From NCBI GenBank assembly GCA_030533315.1, contig JAUNJL010000044.1:1-20582 (forward strand): 20,582 nt of DNA. The letters run 5' to 3'. Of this stretch, positions 6,594 through 12,582 are shown piece by piece; positions within the stretch are counted from its first letter, which is position 1, and each line of letters starts with the position of its first letter. The position numbers were made by a program, and so were the translations under genes. The notes under the pieces were generated by a model. That model was given only the letters and a program-made list of their open reading frames with translations. It had not been told where the DNA came from and searched no databases. The stretch is from Eubacteriales bacterium (GTDB lineage Bacteria > Bacillota_A > Clostridia > Lachnospirales > Lachnospiraceae).

Positions 6594-8644
6594 TGCTCAA
6601 GCTCTCCTTCTTCCAAAAATTCATCGATGATATCCTTCAGCATCTCTTCCGTCTCTTCCATGGACGCCTTCACCTGAGCGCCCGCTATATTCAGGTGGCC
6701 TCCCCCTCCCATCTTTTCCATAAGCAGCTGGACGTTGACCTCGTCAATGGTCCTTGCACTTATGTAAACCTCGTTGTGGAAGGGCGTCAGGACAAAGGAA
6801 GCCTTCACGCCTGCGATGTTCAGCAGCTCATTGGCCGCCTGAGCCCCCGCCACCGTAGGACTCTCCAGCCCCTTGGCCGCACATTTTCCGATGGCAAAGC
6901 TGTCCCGATAGATCTTTGCGCTCCTAACGGCCTCCGCCTTCGCCTGGTAGGCTTCCAGATTGTCCCGGAGCATCTTGCGCACCCGGGTGATGTCGGCACC
7001 GTTTCTCCTGAGATATGCCGCCGCCTCAAAGGTGCGGACACCGGAGCGGCTCATAAAGTTGTTGGTATCGATCACGATACCCGCATACAGGCAGTCCGCC
7101 TCCATGCTGCGAAGACGCAGATCCTCGGAAAAATACTGAAGGATCTCCGCCACCATCTCACAGGAGGAGGAAGCATAAGGCTCCACGTAGGACAGGACAG
7201 CGTTCTGGATGACCTCGCTGCCGATCCTGTGATGATCCAGCACCACAATGGTCTTGGTCATGTACAAAAGCTCCTGGCACTCCGTATAGCTGGGCTTGTT
7301 GGTATCCACCACCACCACCACGGTGTTTTGGTCCACCAGCTCCATCGCCTGCTCCCCATCCACAAACATGGAGGGCTCATATTCGGAATTGTCTTTATAG
7401 CCCGCCATCAGGGGCCTGATCGACGTGGAGGGGTCGTTCACCACGATGTGGACCGGCTTCCCAAGAGTCTTGCCCGCCCGGTAAATACCGATGGCAGCCC
7501 CCAGGGCGTCCACGTCCGTGATCTTGTGCCCCATGACCACCACCCGATCCTTGGTGCTCATAAACTCCTTGAGGGCCTGGGCCTTCACCCTGGCCTTTAC
7601 CCTGGTGGCCTTTTCCATCTGGAGGGCCTTCCCCCCAAAATAGGTGATGGAGTCACCGTTTTTGATCACCACCTGATCTCCTCCCCGGCCCAGGGCCATC
7701 TCAATGGCAATGCGGGAATACTCATAATCCTGCAGGTAGGTACCAGAATTAAACCCAAACCCGATGCTCAGGGTGACGGCCATCTCGTTGCCGATGTTGA
7801 CCGTTTTCACCTCGTCCAGGATGTGGAAGCGCTGCTCCTTTAAGGCCTCCAGAGAGCTCTGTCTCATAATGAGAAAATATTTGTCCTTTTCCAGCTTCCG
7901 AACAAGTCCGTCAAAGTCAGAAAAATATTTGGTGATCTTTCGGTCGATCAGGGCGATCAGGAGGGATCTGCGCACCTCCTCCAGGCTTTCCAGGGCCTCG
8001 TCGTAATTGTCCAGATAGGCCAATGCGACCACCAGCTTATCGTCCTCATTCTTCTGGATGTAGTATTCCAGCTCCGTCTCATCATAAAAATACATGGCAA
8101 TCAGACTGATATCCTGGCTCACCTCCTCCAGGATATTACTGTGATCCACCACGTCCTGCATGGTCACCCTCTGCATGGAAACCCGGTACATCCGATCCCC
8201 AAACTGGGTGCTCAGCTCCGTAACCTCATCCTCCCCATCCACCGGAAGCTTGTCCTGGGTAAGCTCTGGAAAGATGGTGGTGACGCTTTTTTTATAGGAT
8301 TGGCTTTTGCCCGTAAGCTGGGAAAAGACCTTGTTTGACCAGATCAGCCTGCCGTTCATATCCATGAGGGCATAGGGCAGCGCCAGCTCCTCCAGGACCC
8401 TCTTCTCCATGGAATCATACTGTCTGGCAAAGGCGATAAGGTCGTTCAGGATCACGGATCTGTGATAAGAGTACACCCCAAGGGCTGCCGCCAGATAGAC
8501 CAGAATCCCCACCGTCACCAATACGCCTGACCGAAGATCCGTCCAATATACAAGTACGTTCAAAAGAATCAGCAGGAGCGTCAGATACAGCGGCCACCGC
8601 ATATACTGCTTGATCGGTCCTCTGAATTTTAGTTTGTTATTCAT
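6590..8644 (-). CDS. gdpP: Cyclic-di-AMP phosphodiesterase GdpP
   Basis: A 684-residue membrane-anchored enzyme that hydrolyses c-di-AMP to pApA and so sets the level of this second messenger, which controls potassium and osmolyte balance and wall stress. Two transmembrane helices (about 18-34 and 40-58) are followed by a PAS-like region (about 80-130) and a degenerate GGDEF domain (about 200-330) in which the cyclase motif is lost. The DHH domain has GHKITDVDA (372-380), D447 in VVVVDTN, and DHH at 470-472. The DHHA1 domain ends with GGGGHLNIAGAQ (646-657). All expected metal ligands are visible. It is the first gene of gdpP-rplI-dnaB and has its own promoter. The ribosome site (GGAAAAG) is weak. 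Confidence 0.97.
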   Translation of the reverse strand: MNNKLKFRGPIKQYMRWPLYLTLLLILLNVLVYWTDLRSGVLVTVGILVYLAAALGVYSYHRSVILNDLIAFARQYDSMEKRVLEELALPYALMDMNGRLIWSNKVFSQLTGKSQSYKKSVTTIFPELTQDKLPVDGEDEVTELSTQFGDRMYRVSMQRVTMQDVVDHSNILEEVSQDISLIAMYFYDETELEYYIQKNEDDKLVVALAYLDNYDEALESLEEVRRSLLIALIDRKITKYFSDFDGLVRKLEKDKYFLIMRQSSLEALKEQRFHILDEVKTVNIGNEMAVTLSIGFGFNSGTYLQDYEYSRIAIEMALGRGGDQVVIKNGDSITYFGGKALQMEKATRVKARVKAQALKEFMSTKDRVVVMGHKITDVDALGAAIGIYRAGKTLGKPVHIVVNDPSTSIRPLMAGYKDNSEYEPSMFVDGEQAMELVDQNTVVVVVDTNKPSYTECQELLYMTKTIVVLDHHRIGSEVIQNAVLSYVEPYASSSCEMVAEILQYFSEDLRLRSMEADCLYAGIVIDTNNFMSRSGVRTFEAAAYLRRNGADITRVRKMLRDNLEAYQAKAEAVRSAKIYRDSFAIGKCAAKGLESPTVAGAQAANELLNIAGVKASFVLTPFHNEVYISARTIDEVNVQLLMEKMGGGGHLNIAGAQVKASMEETEEMLKDIIDEFLEEGELEQ

Positions 8645-8736
8645 GCTTCTTTTCCGTTCTTAAATCATACACCTTCACAAAATCATTGCAGTCTGCTTAT
8701 TTGGAGCTTATCTTCCAAGTCCAAATAATCTTTTTC

Positions 8737-8765
8737 ATTATAGCATATTCCAGGAAATATTACCA
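8737..8765 (-). promoter_or_regulatory. Promoter of gdpP-rplI-dnaB
   Basis: The minus strand reads TGGTAA (8765-8760), a 17-bp spacer and TATAAT (8742-8737), with TGC before the -10 (extended -10). It lies between the rpsR terminator and gdpP, making gdpP-rplI-dnaB a separate unit with a leader of about 85 nt. Confidence 0.75.
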
Positions 8766-8830
8766 TACCAACCTGCAAAAAAGAGACGGTCACACGACGG
8801 CTCGGATATCTGGGCCTTTCTGTGTACCTA

Positions 8831-8863
8831 CAAAAATACCGCCACCCCGGGGGATGACGGTAT
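8831..8863 (-). terminator. Terminator of rpsF-ssb-rpsR
   Basis: ATACCGCCA (8836-8844) and TGACGGTAT (8855-8863) form a 9-bp stem with one G-T pair, and the CCCC/GGGG loop can pair further. On minus it is followed by TTTTTG. It is 11 nt after the rpsR stop. Confidence 0.88.
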
Positions 8864-8874
8864 CATTTTGCTGC

Positions 8875-9141
8875 TTACTCCTGGATATAAGGCATCATAG
8901 CCATGTGACGCGCCCTCTTGATGGCAACAGTCAGAGCTCTCTGATGCTTTGCACAGTTCCCGGTGATCCTTCTGGGAAGGATCTTTCCTCTTTCGGAAAC
9001 ATACTTTCTTAATTTCGCTACATCCTTGTAATCGATCTCGTTGTTCTCCTTGCCGCAGAACACACAAACCTTTTTCCTTCTGCGTCCTCCTCTTCTCTTC
9101 ATTGGAGAATCTGGTCTTTCACCTCTATTGTTGTAAGCCAT
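8875..9141 (-). CDS. rpsR: 30S ribosomal protein S18
   Basis: An 88-residue small-subunit protein that binds the platform of the 30S subunit together with S6. The conserved core [16 protein letters not shown] (about 53-68) is present. Four potential zinc ligands remain (C26, C29, C63, H66), so this is the zinc-binding (C+) form of S18. The start has AGGAGG 9 nt upstream. It is the last gene of rpsF-ssb-rpsR, 75 nt after ssb, and is followed at once by a terminator. Confidence 0.98.
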   Translation of the reverse strand: MAYNNRGERPDSPMKRRGGRRRKKVCVFCGKENNEIDYKDVAKLRKYVSERGKILPRRITGNCAKHQRALTVAIKRARHMAMMPYIQE

Positions 9142-9184
9142 GATCGCTTTCCTCCTATCTTCCTTTCAGTCTGAACGTCAATCT

Positions 9185-9216
9185 GGAAGAACCCGCTGCC
9201 TCACAGCGCGTCTTCC
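9185..9216 (-). other. Hairpin directly after the ssb stop codon
   Basis: GGAAGA/TCTTCC (9185-9190 with 9211-9216) and CGCTG/CAGCG (9194-9198 with 9204-9208) form a two-part stem with an internal loop. It starts at the base after the ssb stop. No T tract follows, so it is more likely an mRNA stability or processing element than a terminator (inference). Confidence 0.5.
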
Positions 9217-9675
9217 TCAGTTAAAGGGCAGCTCCTCATCGATCCCGTCTGGGATGTTCATAAAGCCATCCGCACTGGCAGCGCCAGGTGCAGGCATGGA
9301 CGGCGCCTGAGCCGGACGGGATGCCGCATAGCTGTCGCTTGCGCTTTTACTCTCCGCAAACTCCTGATCCTCAACCACCACCTCCGTCGTGTAGACCCTC
9401 TGGCCCTCGCGGTTGGTGTAGCTGCCGGTCTGGATACGGCCTGTAATGGCGATCTTCAACCCCTGACGGAAATATTTCTCCGCAAACTCCGCAGTACGGC
9501 CAAAGGCCACGCAGCTGATAAAATCAGCGGTCTGCTCACCCTCGCCCCCGCTTGAGCGGCGAAATCTCCGATCTACTGCCAACGTGTATCTGGCAATTGC
9601 CAGTGCATTTTCTCCTGCGGAATATCTCACCTCAGGATCTCTTGTTAAGCGTCCCATTAAAATGACTTTGTTCAT
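9217..9675 (-). CDS. ssb: Single-stranded DNA-binding protein
   Basis: A 152-residue SSB that coats single-stranded DNA in replication, repair and recombination. An N-terminal OB fold covers about 1-105 (MNKVILMGRLTRDPE, then FISCVAFGRTAEFAEKYF and GRIQTGSYTN). A flexible Ala/Pro/Ser-rich linker follows, and the acidic tip DEELPFN that docks partner proteins closes the protein. Length is normal. The ribosome site is GAGAGG before the ATG. It lies between rpsF and rpsR, the conserved arrangement. The gap to rpsF is 110 nt and contains a small candidate ORF (9689-9733); a hairpin follows its stop. Confidence 0.98.
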   Translation of the reverse strand: MNKVILMGRLTRDPEVRYSAGENALAIARYTLAVDRRFRRSSGGEGEQTADFISCVAFGRTAEFAEKYFRQGLKIAITGRIQTGSYTNREGQRVYTTEVVVEDQEFAESKSASDSYAASRPAQAPSMPAPGAASADGFMNIPDGIDEELPFN

Positions 9676-9688
9676 ATTTTTTCCTCTC

Positions 9689-9733
9689 TTACTGCAAGCT
9701 GAACGGGTTCTTAATGGTGCTTTCTAAACTCAC
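9689..9733 (-). CDS. Candidate 14-residue small ORF between rpsF and ssb
   Basis: A GTG-started reading frame of 14 residues (SLESTIKNPFSLQ after the start) ending in TAA, with a well-placed GGAGG (9741-9745) 7 nt upstream. Its stop lies a few bases before the ssb ribosome site, so it could act as a translated leader coupling rpsF to ssb. I do not recognise the peptide. Such a short ORF can arise by chance, and only conservation in relatives or ribosome profiling would raise confidence. Confidence 0.25.
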   Translation of the reverse strand: MSLESTIKNPFSLQ

Positions 9734-9785
9734 TGCAGTACCTCCGCAAGACAGAGGATCCTGCATATAACGGCCTGTAAAAAGC

Positions 9786-10073
9786 TTATGCGTCTTTTCT
9801 AACGACTAAGTATCTCAACACGTCGTCCATGATGCGCACATGTCTTTCCACTTCAGCCGGACACTGAGCATCTGCCTCAAACTGAATGAAATAGTAGAAG
9901 CCTTCATGCATCTTCTGAATCTCGTAAGCTAATCTCTTCTTACCCCATTCCTCAACCTCTGTGATCGTGCCGTTGTAGCGAGTGATGTATCCCTTTGCTT
10001 TCTCAACAACCGCATCACGCACTTCGTCTTCAACCTTTGCACTCACAACCAATGCTAACTCGTACTTGTTCAT
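9786..10073 (-). CDS. rpsF: 30S ribosomal protein S6
   Basis: A 95-residue small-subunit protein that pairs with S18 on the 30S platform. The family fold is recognisable: MNKYELALVVSAKVEDE at the start, then EEWGKKRLAYEIQKMHEGFYY and RIMDDVLRYLVVR. The tail is short. AAGGAGG lies 10 nt before the start. It is the first gene of rpsF-ssb-rpsR, with a strong promoter at 10151-10179 and a hairpin in its leader. In several bacteria the S6:S18 pair represses this operon through the leader; whether this leader does so is not shown by the sequence alone. Confidence 0.98.
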   Translation of the reverse strand: MNKYELALVVSAKVEDEVRDAVVEKAKGYITRYNGTITEVEEWGKKRLAYEIQKMHEGFYYFIQFEADAQCPAEVERHVRIMDDVLRYLVVRKDA

Positions 10074-10101
10074 GCTCGTCTTACCTCCTTATGGTCTTTT
10101 G

Positions 10102-10122
10102 GCCCTTTGCCTGTCAAAGAGC
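10102..10122 (-). other. Leader hairpin upstream of rpsF
   Basis: On the minus strand GCTCTTTG (10122-10115) pairs with CAAAGGGC (10109-10102) around a 5-nt loop; this is 8 pairs including one G-T. It lies between the promoter and the ribosome site, without a T tract. It is a candidate site for ribosomal-protein feedback, but I could not confirm the known S6:S18 motif. Confidence 0.5.
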
Positions 10123-10150
10123 AAGGATATAACATATATCACGAATGAAG

Positions 10151-10179
10151 ATTTTAACACATTTTTCTTTTTTTGTAAA
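10151..10179 (-). promoter_or_regulatory. Promoter of rpsF-ssb-rpsR
   Basis: The minus strand reads TTTACA (10179-10174), a 17-bp spacer and TAAAAT (10156-10151), with TGT before the -10 (extended -10). The spacer is A-rich. The -35 box begins 3 nt after the DUF951 stop codon. Confidence 0.8.
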
Positions 10180-10182
10180 GCA

Positions 10183-10374
10183 TTAGTTTTCTTTTTTTTG
10201 CAGTTTTTTTGTGTTTTTCTCCACCATTTTCCGGGGCACCATGATCTGATGGCCGCATCCCTTGCATTTTAAACGAAAATCCGCTCCTACGCGAAGGATC
10301 TCCCAGTCTCTGCTGCCGCAGGGATGCCCCTTTTTCAGGGTGACCACGTCCCCAACCTCATACAAAAGTCCCAT
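10183..10374 (-). CDS. DUF951 family protein
   Basis: A 63-residue protein of family DUF951, common in Firmicutes near rpsF. The motif pattern is clear: YEVGDVVTLKKGHPCGS, then WEILRVGADFRLKCKGCGHQ and a basic C-terminus. C18 plus the CKGC pair and neighbouring His residues suggest a small metal-binding or nucleic-acid-binding fold; the function is unknown. The start at 10374 has GAGGAG 7 nt upstream and fits the family N-terminus better than the ATG 13 codons upstream. It follows the Sir2 gene by 28 nt. The rpsF promoter starts 3 nt after its stop with no terminator, so transcripts may run on into rpsF. Confidence 0.9.
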   Translation of the reverse strand: MGLLYEVGDVVTLKKGHPCGSRDWEILRVGADFRLKCKGCGHQIMVPRKMVEKNTKKLQKKEN

Positions 10375-10402
10375 TGCGCCGCTCCTCTTTCTTTTTTTCC
10401 AC

Positions 10403-11125
10403 TCATACCACAAGCCGGGAAAAGACCTGGCCGATGGGCTCCTTGATCAAGAGATCCGCATTGCCGTCTCTGGGAGTGGGGGATTTGTTGATCACCACCA
10501 GGTGCTCCCCCCGGAAATAATCAATCAGTCCCGCCGCCGGGTAAACGGCCAGAGAGGTGCCTCCAATGATCAGCACCTGGGCCTGGGAGATCGCCAGAAC
10601 GGCCTGCTGGATGGTGTCGTTGTCCAGCCCCTCTTCATACAGGACGACGTCCGGCTTGACGATCCCCCCGCAGCTGCATCTGGGAACCCCCTTCGCATTC
10701 TTCATGTAAGCAAAATCGTAAAACTTCCCGCACTTCATACAGTAATTGCGGTACACGCTTCCATGAAGCTCCAGCACCCTCTTGCTGCCGGCCATCTGAT
10801 GGAGATTGTCGATGTTCTGGGTGACCACAGCCCTCAGCTTGCCCGCCTGCTCCAGCTTTGCCAGCATCTCATGGGCCTTGTTGGGCCTTGCCGTGTCACA
10901 GAGCATCTTATCCTTGTAAAACCGGAAAAACTCCTCCGGCTTTCTCATGAAGAAGCTGTGGCTTAAGATCGTCTCGGGAGGATAATCGTATTTCTGATTG
11001 TAAAGTCCATCCTGGCTGCGAAAATCCGGGATCCCGCTCTCCGTGGATACCCCCGCTCCCCCGAAAAATACCAGGTTGTCATATTTGTCGATCAGCTCCT
11101 GAAGCCTTTTGATCCCTGTCTCCAT
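10403..11125 (-). CDS. cobB: NAD-dependent protein deacylase, Sir2 family
   Basis: A 240-residue sirtuin that removes acyl groups from lysines using NAD+, giving nicotinamide and O-acyl-ADP-ribose, in the cytoplasm. The Rossmann NAD-binding motif GAGVSTESGIPDFR (23-36), TQNIDNLH (102-109), catalytic H121 (ELHGS), and GGTSLAVYPA (188-197) are intact. The structural zinc is bound by C129, C132, C150 and C152. The Ala-Tyr-Arg pattern of strict desuccinylases is not evident, so deacetylase is likely but the acyl preference is open. The start at 11125 has AAAGGAGG 8 nt upstream; a longer frame starting at 11173 would overlap the sortase stop as ATGA but lacks a good site. It lies between sortase B and DUF951 in one transcription unit. 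Confidence 0.95.
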   Translation of the reverse strand: METGIKRLQELIDKYDNLVFFGGAGVSTESGIPDFRSQDGLYNQKYDYPPETILSHSFFMRKPEEFFRFYKDKMLCDTARPNKAHEMLAKLEQAGKLRAVVTQNIDNLHQMAGSKRVLELHGSVYRNYCMKCGKFYDFAYMKNAKGVPRCSCGGIVKPDVVLYEEGLDNDTIQQAVLAISQAQVLIIGGTSLAVYPAAGLIDYFRGEHLVVINKSPTPRDGNADLLIKEPIGQVFSRLVV

Positions 11126-11169
11126 AAAAGTACCTCCTTTTTCATACCTTTGTCTCTCTGCTTCCTTGC

Positions 11170-12048
11170 TCAAGGCTGTCCTGCTGCCTGCGAGCCTCCC
11201 TCCGTCTCCCCATGGGCTGCCTTGGCATCAACGGTATCCACCCGTTTTCCCTGGACCACGTAGCGGGTGGCCTGGTTTCCGGTGCAGGTGGAAAGAGTCA
11301 CGATCTTGTCCTCAATGGACAAGGTTCCCGGCGTGGTCTCAATCTCCGAGAAGCCCACGATGGTGTCCAGATACTCCTGGAACTCCTTCCCCGGCCCCTT
11401 AAACAGGGTGTATGTTCCGCTGTCCACCGCCGTCACATAGGCGGAGATGATCTCGTACCGATAGCTTTTTTCCGGCGTAAAAATCCAAAAGTACTTGCTT
11501 TTTCTGTAGGTCTCCTCGTTCTTGCTGAAATTCTTCAGCTGTCCGAACATGGATCCGTTTTTCATGTTATGTCCGTACACCAGGGTGTTGCAGTCGCTGA
11601 AATCACCAGAATTTTCGTAATCAATGAAAATGGTCCCCGCAAAATTGTAATTTTTCTCGTAGGTCATGTGGAGATAATAGCTGTTGTCCGTTCCCTTCAC
11701 GATGGGATAGCTCACGCCGTCCAAGGCCTCCACGTAAATCCATCCGATCACGTCCTGATTCACGCTGCGCAGGGCATCAAAATCAATCTCCATGGGAGGC
11801 TTGATCCCTGGCCCGGCCTCCTTTTCCGACGGCTCCTCCCCCTCCTCCTGCTGATCCGGATCTCGCTCCGTGACCGCCATCTGTGCAATACTGTTGTACT
11901 CATCCGATCCCTTTTTGTACTCGGTATAAATATGATAAAGGTTGTAGGCCGCATAGAGAAAGACCCCGATCGCCCCGATCAGGATCAGGGTCAGCAGCAC
12001 GTCACCCGCCCTTTTCTTCTTTTTTTTCTTTGGTTCCCGATCTTTCAT
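11170..12048 (-). CDS. srtB: Class B sortase
   Basis: A 292-residue membrane-anchored transpeptidase that would cut a sorting signal in secreted proteins and attach them to peptidoglycan or a pilin-like acceptor. A lysine-rich cytoplasmic N-terminus and a single transmembrane helix (about 15-36) act as an uncleaved anchor. The catalytic domain (about 85-275) has H160 (LVYGHNM), C255 (TLSTCTG) and R262. The YGHNMKNGSMFG motif and extra helical insert place it in class B. An acidic stretch (about 65-80) separates anchor from domain. The ATG at 12048 has GGGAGG 7 nt upstream; a TTG sits just before it. No protein with a recognisable sorting signal is encoded in this window, so the substrate is elsewhere. 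It is the first gene of srtB-sir2-DUF951. Confidence 0.95.
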   Translation of the reverse strand: MKDREPKKKKKKRAGDVLLTLILIGAIGVFLYAAYNLYHIYTEYKKGSDEYNSIAQMAVTERDPDQQEEGEEPSEKEAGPGIKPPMEIDFDALRSVNQDVIGWIYVEALDGVSYPIVKGTDNSYYLHMTYEKNYNFAGTIFIDYENSGDFSDCNTLVYGHNMKNGSMFGQLKNFSKNEETYRKSKYFWIFTPEKSYRYEIISAYVTAVDSGTYTLFKGPGKEFQEYLDTIVGFSEIETTPGTLSIEDKIVTLSTCTGNQATRYVVQGKRVDTVDAKAAHGETEGGSQAAGQP

Positions 12049-12119
12049 CAATCATCCTCCCCTTTCACATGAGTCGTCTTCATACATCTTCCTATGATCC
12101 GCTTTTTATATCAGCGATC

Positions 12120-12136
12120 GTCCGCACTCTGCGGAC
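12120..12136 (-). other. Small hairpin in the srtB leader
   Basis: GTCCGCA (12120-12126) and TGCGGAC (12130-12136) form a perfect 7-bp stem with a 3-nt loop in the roughly 115-nt leader. No T tract follows. Its role is unknown. Confidence 0.45.
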
Positions 12137-12170
12137 ATCCTCCTACTCTGCCAGAGGCGTTCCCCAGAAC

Positions 12171-12199
12171 AGTATACGCCATCTATACCTCCTTGTCAT
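12171..12199 (-). promoter_or_regulatory. Promoter of srtB-sir2-DUF951
   Basis: The minus strand reads ATGACA (12199-12194), a 17-bp spacer and TATACT (12176-12171). The same stretch contains AAGGAGG followed by an ATG that opens a 23-codon frame (12111-12182), but the promoter placement would leave that start untranscribed. Confidence 0.6.
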
Positions 12200-12241
12200 C
12201 TGTTGATTACAAAATAGGGAAATTTCTTACCTTTCCAACGC

Positions 12242-12273
12242 AAAAAAAGAAGGATGCCAGCCAGCACCCTTCT
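12242..12273 (-). terminator. Terminator of tRNA-fMet
   Basis: AGAAGG (12248-12253) pairs with CCTTCT (12268-12273), with an inner TGC/GCA pairing, and is followed on minus by a T7 tract. It begins about 5 nt after the tRNA 3' end. Confidence 0.85.
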
Positions 12274-12277
12274 GGAG

Positions 12278-12351
12278 TAGCGGGGACAGGATTTGAACCT
12301 GCGACCTTCGGGTTATGAGCCCGACGAGCTTCCAGACTGCTCCACCCCGCG
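12278..12351 (-). tRNA. Initiator tRNA-fMet (anticodon CAT)
   Basis: A full 74-nt cloverleaf: acceptor CGCGGGG/CCCCGC, D arm GAGC/GCTC, anticodon arm TCGGG-CTCATAA-CCCGA, T arm GCAGG-TTCAAAT-CCTGT. Three G-C pairs in the anticodon stem and an unpaired first base mark it as the initiator. Position 1 is C opposite T72 rather than the usual A72. The 3' CCA is not encoded (A73 is followed by CTCC), so it must be added. It is a single-gene unit with its own promoter and terminator. Confidence 0.95.
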
Positions 12352-12370
12352 ATGTTCCGCTACTAAGTGT

Positions 12371-12399
12371 AGTATAATTCATTCTTTTTGTTTTGTCAA
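12371..12399 (-). promoter_or_regulatory. Promoter of tRNA-fMet
   Basis: The minus strand reads TTGACA (12399-12394), a 17-bp spacer and TATACT (12376-12371): a consensus -35, optimal spacing and a near-consensus -10, as expected for a stable RNA gene. Start would be about 12-14 nt upstream of the mature 5' end. Confidence 0.88.
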
Positions 12400-12501
12400 T
12401 CCATTTTTTGTTTTTTTCTAAAATTTCTTATAATTAAATAATTATATATGATTCGTCCATTTTTTTCTGCCCCCGATCTCTTAATTTTACTTTGTTTTTT
12501 C

Positions 12502-12530
12502 TTTTCCAAAGTTCCTTTTCATGCTATAAT
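12502..12530 (+). promoter_or_regulatory. Extended -10 promoter of pfp
   Basis: TGC-TATAAT (12522-12530) is a consensus extended -10; at 17-bp spacing the -35 is only TTTTCC (12502-12507), a poor match. The surroundings are very T-rich. The leader would be about 45 nt. Confidence 0.65.
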
Positions 12531-12582
12531 CATACAAGAGTCCAATTCGTTGGCCAACATTACGATTGCAGGAGGAAATATC

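Noticed and set aside
6593..7843. A 416-codon plus-strand frame opposite gdpP
   Set aside because: His-rich shadow of the gdpP coding frame with no ribosome site or known family.
12111..12182. A 23-residue minus-strand ORF with AAGGAGG before its ATG, upstream of srtB
   Set aside because: Its ribosome site lies in the spacer and its start codon next to the -10 of the best srtB promoter (12171-12199), so it would not be transcribed from it. It becomes possible only if transcription starts further upstream.
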